Shown in pieces: positions 51,071 through 59,451 of a stretch of DNA of 64,000 bases (positions within the stretch are counted from its first letter, which is position 1; the number at the start of each line of letters is the position of its first letter). The DNA comes from Halorubrum lipolyticum DSM 21995 (GTDB lineage Archaea; Halobacteriota; Halobacteria; Halobacteriales; Haloferacaceae): positions 57,639 through 121,638 of the forward strand of contig NZ_AOJG01000038.1 of assembly GCF_000337375.1 (NCBI RefSeq). The letters run 5' to 3'. The notes beneath the pieces are model-generated. The model made no database searches, was not told the DNA's origin, and saw nothing but the letters and a program-made list of their open reading frames with translations. The translations under genes and the position numbers were made by a program.

Positions 51071-52147
51071 TTATAAATCTCCCGCGTCCAGCGGGTCCTC
51101 CAGCTGCCCCATCACCGCCTCCATGGCGTCGGTCGCGGTGAGCAGCCCGACGACCTCGCCGTCCTCGATGACCAAGGCGAGCTCCTGCGACTCCGCCTGG
51201 AACTGGTCGAAGGCGTCGCTGACGCTCGTCGCCGCCGAAATCGTCATGGGCGGGGCGGCGATCTCCGCGAACGTCAGGTCGCCCTCCCGGAGCTCCTCGA
51301 AGCGGCTCACGATCGAGGGAGCGTAGACGATCCCCTCGAAGTCGGTGAGGTCCTCGCCCACGAGCGGGAAGCGGCTGTGCGGGGTGTCGCGGATCCGGTC
51401 GAGGTTCTCGTCGACCGCCGCCGCCGTCGACAGCGAGACGATCTCGTCGGCCGGCGTCAGCACCTCCCGCACGGCGAGCTCGTCGACGTCGAGCGCGTTG
51501 AGGACTTCCTCGCGGCGCTCCTCGGGGAGATCGACCTCCTCCATCATCGATCCGAGTCGGTTGCGGAGTTCCGCGCGCGTCTCCAGCACCTCCTCTTCGG
51601 CATCCGTCCACGAGCCGGTCATCTCGACGCCGAACAGCCGGAGCGTCCCCTTCGCGACCCAGTCGCCGACCTTGATCAGCGGCGAGATGAGCCACGCGAA
51701 CCAGTACAGCGGCCGGGCACCGCGCTCGGCGACCTGCTTCGAGCGCTCGACGCCGAGGTACGTCGGCGTCTGCTCCCCGTGGGTGAGGTGGACCATGTTG
51801 ATGAGCAGGAACGCCAGCAGCGACCCGGCGCCGACGGACGCCAACGCCGTGTTCTCGAAGATCGGCGCGAACAGCGCCGCGAGCCCCGGCTCCGCGACGA
51901 TACCGAGCGCGATGCTCGTCCCGGAGATCCAGATCTGACAGGTCGTCAGGTAGAACTCCAAGTCGTCGGTCATCTCCCACGCGCGCCGCAGTCCGGGGGT
52001 GTCCATCTCCGACTCGGGATACTGTCTGAGACGCGTCAGGCCGAACTCGACGGCGACGAAGTACGCGTTGATCAGGATGAGGGCGACGCCGGCCGCCACG
52101 CGGAGACCGACCTCGCCGGGAGGCATCGCTGTCGCGAGCGGGATCAT
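51071..52147 (-). CDS. CNNM/CorC-like membrane protein with CBS pair
   Basis: A 358-residue protein with a CNNM (DUF21) transmembrane domain in the first about 190 residues (RVAAGVALILINAYFVAVEFGLTRLRQ; HLTHGEQTPTYLG) and a CBS pair from about 215 (VREVLTPADEIVSLSTAAAVDENLDRI; LALVIEDGEVVGLLTATDAMEAV). Such proteins are implicated in magnesium or cobalt transport. The TATA-like TTTAAA at 52172-52177 is about 27 nt upstream of the ATG at 52147, so that start is taken; an ATG 9 nt upstream is an alternative. It is followed on the same strand by hisS. Confidence 0.9.
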   Translation of the reverse strand: MIPLATAMPPGEVGLRVAAGVALILINAYFVAVEFGLTRLRQYPESEMDTPGLRRAWEMTDDLEFYLTTCQIWISGTSIALGIVAEPGLAALFAPIFENTALASVGAGSLLAFLLINMVHLTHGEQTPTYLGVERSKQVAERGARPLYWFAWLISPLIKVGDWVAKGTLRLFGVEMTGSWTDAEEEVLETRAELRNRLGSMMEEVDLPEERREEVLNALDVDELAVREVLTPADEIVSLSTAAAVDENLDRIRDTPHSRFPLVGEDLTDFEGIVYAPSIVSRFEELREGDLTFAEIAAPPMTISAATSVSDAFDQFQAESQELALVIEDGEVVGLLTATDAMEAVMGQLEDPLDAGDL

Positions 52148-52225
52148 CGTGTCCATGATTCCGATGCGTACTTTAAAAATGGTCGAGAACGGGAGGCGAC
52201 GAGGAAGCGGACGGGAACTCGGGTC

Positions 52226-53548
52226 TTACTCGTAGTCCTCGTAGGTCGGCAGTCCCTCCTCGGGCGGGAACTCTTCGACCGGCACGGTCGTCTCGTCGCC
52301 GCTCTCCATGTCCTTCACCGTGTACTCGCCGTTCTCTAAGTCGCGCTCGCCGACGACGACCACGGTCTCCGCGTTGATCGAGTCGGCGTAGCCCAGTTGC
52401 GCGCCGAACGATCGGTCGGAGACGTCCCCCTCGACGACCACGTCGTCGCCGAGCGCGCGGAGGTCGCGGGCGAGCGCGGCCGCCTCGCCGCGCGTGTCGC
52501 CCACCGAGAGGACGTAGTAGTCGGTCGTCAGCTCCTCGTCGGGCCAGACGCCGGCGCGCTGACAGAGGAGCTTGAGCGTCGCGTGGCCGGGCGCGACCCC
52601 GACCGCGGGGGTCGGCTGGCCGCCGAAGCTCTCGATCAGGTCGTCGTAGCGCCCGCCGCCGAAGACGGAGCGGGACACCTCGCCGGTGGAGTCGAAACAC
52701 TCGAAGACGACGCCGGTGTAGTAGTCGAGCCCGCGGGCGGTCGTCAGCGAGACCTCACAGAACTCGCCCGCGCCGAAGTCGTCGGCGGCGGCGAGCACGT
52801 TCCGGAGGTTCTCGACGGCGTCCTCCACGTCTTCGCCGCCGGCCTCGGCGACCGCGTCGAGGTCCTCGGGGGCGTCGACGCCCGAGATGAGGTCGTCGAA
52901 CTCGCGGGCGGTCGCGCGGTCGAGCCCGGCGTCGGAGAGCAGTCCGAGGTACTCGCCGTCGTCGACCTTCGCGCGCTTGTCGACCGCGCGGATCGCGATC
53001 TCGGTGTCGACCGCGTCGGGGTCGTCGGCGAGCGCTCGGACGAGCCCGCCGAGGATGTCGCGGTGCGAGACGCGGAACTCGAAGTCGTCACCGGTGAGCC
53101 CCAGGTCGGTGAGCGCGTCGGCGGCGACCGCGAGCACCTCGGCGTCGGCCTCGGGCGCCGACGAGCCGAACACGTCGATGTTCGTCTGGTAGAACTCGCG
53201 GAACCGCCCCTGCTGGACCTGCTCGTAGCGCCAGAACGGGCGGGTCGACATCCACTTGATCGGCTTCGAGAGCTCCTGGCCCTTCGCGACGACCATCCGG
53301 GCGACGGTGGGCGTGAGCTCCGGGGTCATCGAGACGCCGCGGCCGCCCTTGTCGTCGAAGGCGTACAGCTCCTCGACGATCTCCTCGCCCGACTTGTCGA
53401 CGTACATCTCCGTCCGTTCGAGCGCGGGGGTGGCGATCTCGCGGAAGCCGTACCGGCTCGCGGCGTCCTCGATCGCGTCCGTCACCTCCCGGCGGGCGGA
53501 CTGCTCGCCGGGGTAGAAGTCGCGGAATCCCTTGAGACCGTCGTACAT
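52226..53548 (-). CDS. hisS: Histidyl-tRNA synthetase
   Basis: HisS charges tRNA-His with histidine. The 440-residue class II synthetase has motif 1 region ALERTEMYVDKSGEE, the motif 2 arginine in RPFWRYEQVQQGRFREFYQ, the histidine-specific TARGLDYYTGVVFE and motif 3 GGGRYDDLIESFGG; the C-terminal anticodon-binding domain follows residue 330. The start is taken at the ATG beginning MYDGLKGFRDFYPGEQ, standard for the family. It lies downstream of a 20-bp tandem repeat at about 53591. Confidence 0.96.
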   Translation of the reverse strand: MYDGLKGFRDFYPGEQSARREVTDAIEDAASRYGFREIATPALERTEMYVDKSGEEIVEELYAFDDKGGRGVSMTPELTPTVARMVVAKGQELSKPIKWMSTRPFWRYEQVQQGRFREFYQTNIDVFGSSAPEADAEVLAVAADALTDLGLTGDDFEFRVSHRDILGGLVRALADDPDAVDTEIAIRAVDKRAKVDDGEYLGLLSDAGLDRATAREFDDLISGVDAPEDLDAVAEAGGEDVEDAVENLRNVLAAADDFGAGEFCEVSLTTARGLDYYTGVVFECFDSTGEVSRSVFGGGRYDDLIESFGGQPTPAVGVAPGHATLKLLCQRAGVWPDEELTTDYYVLSVGDTRGEAAALARDLRALGDDVVVEGDVSDRSFGAQLGYADSINAETVVVVGERDLENGEYTVKDMESGDETTVPVEEFPPEEGLPTYEDYE

Positions 53549-53590
53549 GGGCGTCGGTTCGGCGAGCGCCCGCTTGAAAGCATCCTTTCC

Positions 53591-53642
53591 GTGCGGGGCT
53601 CGTCTGCTCGGTGCGGGGCTCGTCTGCTCGGTGCGCGGCTTG
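53591..53642. repeat. 20-bp tandem repeat upstream of hisS
   Basis: The 20-bp unit beginning GTGCGGGGCTCG occupies 53591-53610 and 53611-53630 identically, with a diverged third half-copy to about 53642. It lies in the gap between hisS and the ferritin-like gene and has no plausible coding role. Confidence 0.9.
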
Positions 53643-53670
53643 TGGTCGTCGTCGCGCTCCCCGTCTCCGC

Positions 53671-54126
53671 CTAGTCGCGCTGGTACTCCTTCTGGAACCC
53701 GCGGAACTCGGTCCGGTGGGCCTCCTCGTCGGAGAGGAGCGTCACGGCGAGGTCCTCGGTGACCGGGTCGTCCGCCTCCTCGGCGGCGTCGATCAGGTCG
53801 CGGTACGTCGCGATCGCGCCCTCCTCGGCGTCGAGCACGCCCTCGATGACCGAGAGCACGTCGGTCGAGTCCTCGGGCGGCTGTAGCGAGTCCTGCCTGG
53901 CCGTGAACTCGGCCGACCCCGGCGGGCGCGCGTCGAGCTGTTTGAGCCGCTGTCCCAGCTGTTCGGCGTGGCCGAGCTCCTCTTGGACGTCCTGTTTGAG
54001 GCTCTCTTTGATCTCCTCGGCGCGGACGCCGTCGAGGACGATGGCGTTCGTCTGGTAGTTCATCACGGTCTCGATCTCGTCGGCGTACGCTGCTCGGAGC
54101 AGCTCGACGACTCGTTCAGATGACAT
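53671..54126 (-). CDS. Ferritin-like (rubrerythrin-fold) protein
   Basis: A 151-residue four-helix bundle. The metal-binding pattern is visible as glutamates in DEIETVMNYQTNA, EELGHAEQLG, LDAEEGAIATYRDLI and LLSDEEAHRTEF, two ExxH pairs spaced as in diiron proteins. It could be an iron-storage or peroxide-reducing protein. The C-terminal rubredoxin domain of classical rubrerythrin is absent. The gene stands alone between hisS and the PP-loop ATPase gene. Confidence 0.85.
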   Translation of the reverse strand: MSSERVVELLRAAYADEIETVMNYQTNAIVLDGVRAEEIKESLKQDVQEELGHAEQLGQRLKQLDARPPGSAEFTARQDSLQPPEDSTDVLSVIEGVLDAEEGAIATYRDLIDAAEEADDPVTEDLAVTLLSDEEAHRTEFRGFQKEYQRD

Positions 54127-54219
54127 ACCCGACGCTACGAGCGCGGGACCGAAAGTCGTTCCGACACTCCCGAGCCGACGAGACCGTGTCGGTCGCGGAC
54201 GGGTCGACGCGCGGGTCGG

Positions 54220-54813
54220 TCAGTCGTTCCGACCGTGCACGTACGTCTGGTCGTGGTCCGGGAACACTTCGTTGACCGTTCCCTCGCCGTGTTCGTCGGC
54301 GATGAGCGTCCGGAGCTCGTCCTCGTAGTCGGCCTTGGGAACCTCCTCGCTCGGGCCCTGCTGGACGTCGAACGTCTCCTCGACGAGCCGGTCGACGGCG
54401 TGGCGACCGAATCCGGAGAGCGGAGAGATGTAGTCGATCCCGTGGCGGTCCTCGAGGCTCTGCGCCTGCGCGCGCGACACCGTGGGGACCCGGTCGTCTC
54501 GGCGCGTGCCGTCGGCGATGGCGTCGGCGTCACGGCTCGCGATCGTCTCCAAGGCGTGTTCGTGGACGCGCTGGATCCCGTTTCGCGGGTAGCCGTCGTC
54601 GATCATCGTCCGGGCCGCCTCCTCGGCGACCTCGCGGTCGAGCTCGACGCGCTCGAACGGGAAGCCCAACTCCTCGGCGGCGCGCTCGGCGTGCTTCCAG
54701 TCGTCGGTGAGCCCGAAGCTGCCGGTGACGCAGCGCACGTCGTAGAACCGGTCGAGCAGGTGGGCGGCGAGCGAGGAGTCCTTCCCCCCGCTGTACAGCA
54801 GCGCGAGCTCCAT
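54220..54813 (-). CDS. PP-loop ATPase (asparagine synthase/diphthine-ammonia-ligase-like)
   Basis: A 197-residue N-type ATP-pyrophosphatase. The PP-loop is SGGKDS at residues 8-13, and ADAIADGTRRDDRVP is the second conserved segment of the adenylating family. Such enzymes activate a substrate carbonyl with AMP for amidation or thiolation, for example in diphthamide formation. Its start abuts the stop of the PDCD5-type gene with no gap, so they are co-transcribed; that pairing is common in haloarchaea. Exact substrate unresolved. Confidence 0.8.
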   Translation of the reverse strand: MELALLYSGGKDSSLAAHLLDRFYDVRCVTGSFGLTDDWKHAERAAEELGFPFERVELDREVAEEAARTMIDDGYPRNGIQRVHEHALETIASRDADAIADGTRRDDRVPTVSRAQAQSLEDRHGIDYISPLSGFGRHAVDRLVEETFDVQQGPSEEVPKADYEDELRTLIADEHGEGTVNEVFPDHDQTYVHGRND

Positions 54814-55167
54814 CTACCGCCGCCGGATGTCGAAGCTCTGCTGGTCGGGCTGGAGTTCCTTCAGGAGGTCGCGCATTTGCTCTTCGTCGATCTGTCCCTG
54901 GATCCGGCCGCTCTGTGCGAGCGCCGCGACCTGCTGTTTCACCTTGTCGCCGAACTCCGGTTTGGACATCGCGACCGCGTTGAGCCGCTGGCGCGCGCCG
55001 TCCGTGAGGTACTGCTTGAGCACGGCCTCCTGTTGGGCCTCGGCGCGCTCCTGCGCCTGCTGTTGGGCCTCGGCGTCGGCGCCGCCGCCCTGTTCGCGCT
55101 CGCGAAGCTCTTCCATCTTCTTCTCTCGCAGCTCTTCGAGCCGTTCGTCGTCGGGGTTCTCGCTCAT
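54814..55167 (-). CDS. PDCD5/TFAR19-type DNA-binding protein
   Basis: A 117-residue three-helix protein. The start [19 protein letters not shown] is a charged helix, and the conserved core [41 protein letters not shown] matches archaeal homologues of human PDCD5, which are small DNA-binding proteins of unclear role. Start at 55167 is chosen over an ATG 6 nt upstream because the family begins at SENPDD. It is divergent from nmd3 and overlaps directly with the PP-loop ATPase gene below. Confidence 0.92.
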   Translation of the reverse strand: MSENPDDERLEELREKKMEELREREQGGGADAEAQQQAQERAEAQQEAVLKQYLTDGARQRLNAVAMSKPEFGDKVKQQVAALAQSGRIQGQIDEEQMRDLLKELQPDQQSFDIRRR

Positions 55168-55294
55168 ACGCACCCGTTCTCGGTCCGCGCGAAAAACGAT
55201 TTCGGAGGATCGGGTCCCGAGAGGCCGGCCCGGCGGTACCGATCCGAGGGCCGGTCCGCGCCGCTTAAACGCCTCCTGGGCGTAGCCGCCGGTA

Positions 55295-56401
55295 ATGAGC
55301 GAGTCGCGGGAGTTCTGTCCCCGGTGTGGCGACGCCGTCCCGGAGCGGCGCGAGCCGCTTCCCGGCGACCCCGGCGGGCGGGACGCGCTGCTGTGTGACG
55401 ACTGCTACTTCGAAGACTTCGAGCTGGTCGACGCGCCGGACCGGATTGAGGTGCTGGTCTGTTCCGGCTGCGGCGCGGTCCGCCGCGGCGAGTCGTGGCG
55501 GGACGTGGGCGCGCGCGACTACACCGACGTCGCCGTCGACGAGGTCGCGGAGGCGCTCGGCGTCCACGTCGACGCCGAAGAGGTGGAGTGGGGCGTCGAG
55601 CCCGAGCAGGTCGACGAGAACACCGTCCGGATGCACTGCCGCTTCTCGGGGGTCGTCCGCGGGACGCTCCGCTCGGCGGAGGTGACGGTCCCCGTGAAGA
55701 TCTCGCGCGGGACCTGCGACCGCTGCGGCCGGATCGCCGGCGGCTACTACGCCGGGATCGTGCAGGTGCGCGCGGACGAACGCGAGCTGACCCCCGAAGA
55801 GCGCGCCGAGGCGCTCGACATCGCCGAGACGTACGTCGCCGACCAGGAGGCCGACGGCGACCGCGAGGCGTTCATCACGGAGGTGAAAGAGACCGACGAC
55901 GGCCCGGACGTCAAGCTCTCCTCGAACCGGCTCGCGCAGAACGTCGCGACGCGGATCACGGAGGCGCTCGGCGGGAGCTTCGAGTCGTACCCGACGCTCG
56001 TCACCGAGGACGGCGACGGCAACGAGGTGTACCGGGTGACCTTCGCGGTCCGGCTCCCGCGCTACGCCCCGGGCGAGATAATCGACCCGGAGGACGGCGA
56101 CGGTCCCGTGCTGGTCACGAGCGTCTCCGGTCGGCTCCGCGGGATCAGGCTCGCCACGGGCGCGGCGTACACCTCGGAGTTCGAGGACGCGGAGGCGCCC
56201 GACGCGACCCGGCTCGGGCGCCGGGACGACGCGGCGGAGACGACGGTGGTGACCGTGGAAGACGAGAACGCGATCCAGGTGCTTGACCCGGTCACCTACG
56301 AGGCGAAGACGGTCCCGAACCCCGACTTCGTCGACGGCGACGCCGACTCGGTGCTCGCCTTCGAGCACGGCGGCGAGGTCCACCTCGTCCCCGAGGAGTA
56401 G
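55295..56401 (+). CDS. nmd3: NMD3-related ribosome biogenesis protein
   Basis: A 368-residue homologue of eukaryotic NMD3, which accompanies the large ribosomal subunit during maturation. The N-terminal treble-clef zinc region has CPRCG (C8, C11), LLCDDC and LVCSGCG pairs; the middle is the SH3/OB-like core, and the C-terminal third has strand-rich sequence. A TATA-like GCTTAAAC is 27 nt before the ATG. The stop TAG is followed 52 nt later by the second copy of the structured-RNA element. Confidence 0.92.
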   Translation: MSESREFCPRCGDAVPERREPLPGDPGGRDALLCDDCYFEDFELVDAPDRIEVLVCSGCGAVRRGESWRDVGARDYTDVAVDEVAEALGVHVDAEEVEWGVEPEQVDENTVRMHCRFSGVVRGTLRSAEVTVPVKISRGTCDRCGRIAGGYYAGIVQVRADERELTPEERAEALDIAETYVADQEADGDREAFITEVKETDDGPDVKLSSNRLAQNVATRITEALGGSFESYPTLVTEDGDGNEVYRVTFAVRLPRYAPGEIIDPEDGDGPVLVTSVSGRLRGIRLATGAAYTSEFEDAEAPDATRLGRRDDAAETTVVTVEDENAIQVLDPVTYEAKTVPNPDFVDGDADSVLAFEHGGEVHLVPEE

Positions 56402-56452
56402 GTCGTCAGGACCGTTCCGGTATTTAAACTTCCGAGCGACTGCGACGGCCGC

Positions 56453-56612
56453 TTATAAACCGTCTGTGCGGTGGCGCGCGCCTGTGAGCGCCCGAAGGGC
56501 GCGAACAGCGCCGCGCGAGGGAGTCGCTGGCGCCGACGGCGCCAGCGACGAGGCTGGGGAGGTGTGAGGCTGCGGTGCTGTGTGGTCGGGTGGGACTCAA
56601 AGGGGCTGGGGA
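56453..56612 (+). ncRNA. Structured repeat element, copy 2 (candidate non-coding RNA)
   Basis: It begins with TTATAAA (56453-56459), 52 nt after the nmd3 stop. P1 has CTGT (56482-56485) pairing with ACAG (56505-56508), the G-A/G-A mismatch (56486-56487, 56503-56504) and GCGCCC/GGGCGC (56488-56493, 56497-56502) closed by GAA. The outer P1 stem (56475-56481 with 56510-56517) contains a bulge. P2 pairs 56523-56534 with 56538-56549 (12 bp, perfect) around GAC. The 21-nt block (56550-56570) and GGGACTCAAAGGGGC (56592-56606) match copy 1. The P3 hairpin is missing: its place is a bare T before GGGG. Stem differences from copy 1 are compensatory. Confidence 0.65.
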
Positions 56613-56835
56613 TCTGAAAGTGGTCACCGCAGAGTCGCCGATCACGTATACACAGCCGACAGCAACGCCACTTGATCACGGATAACTAATCGATCAACGG
56701 AGTTGAGACACATACCCCGCAATCGATCGCGAAACGCCGTTCAGCGACCAGCCGTTTCGGACGAAAATACGTCTGAAGAACAGGGATTCAACAGCGCCGA
56801 ACGATCGATATCCGCGGCGTCGCGTGTCGCCGAGT

Positions 56836-57027
56836 TCAGTCCGCGTGGACGGGCTGCTCCTCGCCGAGCGCGGCGGCGCGCTCCGACTCGGTCACTTCGA
56901 TCCCGCGGCGCTCCAACTGCTCGACGAACTCCGCCTCGCTGAGGCCGGCCTGCGCGGCGGCCTGAGAGAGTGTCAGCGTTCGCGCACCGTACAGCGTCAG
57001 CGCGGTCGACAGCCCCTTCGTTGCCAT
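56836..57027 (-). CDS. Small UPF0175-like helix-turn-helix protein
   Basis: A 63-residue protein: MATKGLSTALTLYGARTL then SQAAAQAGLSEAEFVEQLERRGIEV, which reads as a helix-turn-helix of the UPF0175 type found in many archaea, often as antitoxin-like or regulatory proteins. The Ala/Ser-rich start is short. CATAAACC on the minus strand 27 nt upstream supports a leaderless start. No toxin partner is visible next to it. It is convergent to the structured-RNA element. Confidence 0.7.
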   Translation of the reverse strand: MATKGLSTALTLYGARTLTLSQAAAQAGLSEAEFVEQLERRGIEVTESERAAALGEEQPVHAD

Positions 57028-57263
57028 ACCTACGATAGTGCCGTGAAGGTTTATGAAGGTTACTAATTGACTGAGGTCCCTGATACACCTTATACGATAT
57101 ATATTGACGATTGATCACTCCGTGTCAGTTTAAACCGTACCGGACGCCGATCCGGGTAGCGATCCGAACGGATTTCGATCGGCGACCGGGATCCGGAGTG
57201 TCACGGTGTCGCGTGCGACCCGCGCCCGCAGGAGTTATCACGCTCTGCGGTCGTAGCCGAGGC

Positions 57264-57347
57264 ATGGACAGACAACAGCTGTTCGCGCTGTTCTTCGCGT
57301 TCCTCATGGTCAGTTCCATGGCCGCGTGGGGAATCACCCTCCTGTAA
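57264..57347 (+). CDS. 27-residue single-span membrane peptide
   Basis: The frame encodes MDRQQLFALFFAFLMVSSMAAWGITLL, written here in two parts: a charged MDRQQ start followed by one hydrophobic span to the C-terminus. A TATA-like AGTTATCAC (57229-57237) sits about 28 nt upstream of the ATG, as expected for a leaderless gene, and the gap around it holds no other gene. Small one-span peptides of this pattern occur in haloarchaea and are usually missed. Function unknown. Confidence 0.55.
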   Translation: MDRQQLFALFFAFLMVSSMAAWGITLL

Positions 57348-57458
57348 GCGCCGAACGGAATCGGTCCGACGACCGCGGGCCGGATCGAGGGCCGGCACCG
57401 TTTCCGACCCTCCTCGTCGGCGATCTCTCCCCGCCGGCGACCCCCCCGTCGACGATCC

Positions 57459-59348
57459 TTAGCCGTCGCCCCAGACGTCGGAGAGCGGGTGGTCCTCCCG
57501 GCGCTCCGCGTCCGTCTCCGAACGCGTGCGCGTCGTCGCGCCCTCGCGGTTCGCGCTGCGCTCGCTACTCGTGTCGCTTCCGGGATCCCGGCCTCCGCCG
57601 GATCCGCCCCCGCTCGACCCACCGCCGGGAGTCGTCCCCCCGCGACGGGCCGCCCGGGACGGACCGGACGGCTCGGCGTCGATTCCGGCGAGCGCGGCGG
57701 CGGGATCGAAGTCGGGGAGCGTCGGCGTCGTCATCGCGTCGATCTGGTCGCGGAACCAGGGCGGCGTGTCGGCCTCCGCGCGGTCGAACAGGTCCAGAAG
57801 CGAGTCGTCCGCGAGGTACGTCGCGCCGTGGTCGTCGGGCGCGCGGACGACCCGGCCGCAGGCCTGAATCACGGTCCGGAGCGCGGTCCGGTGGTACCAC
57901 GCCCACTGGTCGTCGGCGAGCCGGCGGGCGACCCGGGAGTCGTTGGTGTTGCGGTACGGCGCCTTACACACCACCTGCCAGCGACAGAGGTCGCCCTTCA
58001 GGTCGAGCGCCTCCTCCATCTTCACCGAGACGAACACCTCCGGGTCGTCGCTCGCCTTCCACGCCGACAGCTCCGCGTCCCGGTTCGCCCGGTCGTGTCG
58101 CCGGACCCGCGCGGCGACGCCGAACTCCCCGAGCAGCTCCGTGAGCCGGCCCGCGATGTCGTACGAGTGCGCGTGGATCAGCCCCTTCTCGTTCGGGTGT
58201 TCGGCCATCAGTCGGACGATCAGGCGGGCGATCTTCGGCACCGTCTCGTCGCGGTGCTCGTAGGTCATCGACCCCTGCGTCACGTCGTACAGGGGTCGGT
58301 TCGAGAGCGGGAACGTGTGCTCGACGTCGACGAGTGCGACGGTCGCGGGGTCGAGCCCGACGCCCCGGCAGAACGCCTCCTTCGAGAGGATGGTGGCCGA
58401 TAGCAGCGCGAATTTGTTCCCGCGGTCCCACACGGTGTGCCGGAGGTAGCGGGCCGGGTCGAGGGGTTTGATCGCGAGCGCCGACCCCTCGCCGTCGGGC
58501 TGGTCGACGACCCACGTCGTCGGCGACTCCGGGTCGCGGTAGTCCTCGAGGAACCAGCCGAGCTCGCTGATGAGTTCCTGGAGGCGGTCCCGGCGCGCGA
58601 CCTCCTCGCGGTCGAGCTCGGGTCGCCCCGTCAGCTCGTCTTTCGCCCGCTTTGCGGTGTCGCGGAGCGACGCGGCGAACCGCGCGGTGCGGTCGAGCGC
58701 GTCCTCCTCGGGGCCGGCGTCGGCCGCCACGTCGGGGACGCCGACCTCGTCCCACACCGGCACGCGGCCGGGCGAGAGCTCGATCGTCGCGTACATCTCC
58801 GCCCACTCCGCGAGCCCGTGGGCCTCGTCGATCACGACCACATCTCGCTTGCGGAACACCTCCGAGCCGGCGGTGCGCATGAAGTACGCGAGCGTCATGG
58901 CGGCGTAGCGGTTCCCGGAGGCGATGGCGCGGTCGGAGAAGTACGGGCACCGGTGTTTCACGGAGCAGTCGAACCCCTGCTGGCGGACGCAGGGGGCGCG
59001 GTTGACCGGCGTGTCGTGCTCGCCGGGGAGGATGCAGTCGTAGTTCGATTTCCCCCGAATCACCGCCAGGTCGTCGAGCAGGTCGTCGGCCTCCACGTCG
59101 TCGATCTGCGACACCTGCGGCGTCGTGTAGTAGGCGCCGGTCGCCTCGCTCGGAGCGGTCTCCTCGACGGCCGCCGCCGCGCCCATGATCGCCCGCGCGA
59201 GGAGTGACTTGCCGCTGCCGGTCGGCGCGCGCACCAACACCACGTCGTTGCCGGCGGCGAACGCGTCGCGGATGTCCGCGAGCGCCCGCTCTTGTGCCCC
59301 CCGGAAGCTCGGGGCGGGGAACTCGGCGGGGATCCGATCGGGGTCCAC
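57459..59348 (-). CDS. Rad3/DinG-type ATP-dependent DNA helicase
   Basis: A 629-residue superfamily-2 helicase. Walker A is APTGSGKS (residues 41-48), DEAH is 174-177, and four cysteines (105, 120, 128, 134) form the [4Fe-4S] cluster of XPD/DinG helicases. Motif VI is seen in IQACGRVVRAPDDHGA. It should unwind damaged or structured DNA with 5'-to-3' polarity. The C-terminus beyond about 560 is a Gly/Ser/Thr-rich disordered tail. TTTAATC on the minus strand 27 nt upstream fits a leaderless start. Confidence 0.92.
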   Translation of the reverse strand: MDPDRIPAEFPAPSFRGAQERALADIRDAFAAGNDVVLVRAPTGSGKSLLARAIMGAAAAVEETAPSEATGAYYTTPQVSQIDDVEADDLLDDLAVIRGKSNYDCILPGEHDTPVNRAPCVRQQGFDCSVKHRCPYFSDRAIASGNRYAAMTLAYFMRTAGSEVFRKRDVVVIDEAHGLAEWAEMYATIELSPGRVPVWDEVGVPDVAADAGPEEDALDRTARFAASLRDTAKRAKDELTGRPELDREEVARRDRLQELISELGWFLEDYRDPESPTTWVVDQPDGEGSALAIKPLDPARYLRHTVWDRGNKFALLSATILSKEAFCRGVGLDPATVALVDVEHTFPLSNRPLYDVTQGSMTYEHRDETVPKIARLIVRLMAEHPNEKGLIHAHSYDIAGRLTELLGEFGVAARVRRHDRANRDAELSAWKASDDPEVFVSVKMEEALDLKGDLCRWQVVCKAPYRNTNDSRVARRLADDQWAWYHRTALRTVIQACGRVVRAPDDHGATYLADDSLLDLFDRAEADTPPWFRDQIDAMTTPTLPDFDPAAALAGIDAEPSGPSRAARRGGTTPGGGSSGGGSGGGRDPGSDTSSERSANREGATTRTRSETDAERREDHPLSDVWGDG

Positions 59349-59451
59349 AGAGGCCCCTCGCCTCCTCTCGGGATTAAACCCTCGCGTTCCGGGCCCCGAA
59401 TGAACTCGAAACTACCCGATCGTTTATAGTGTTTCGGCGGGAGTTCGGTGT

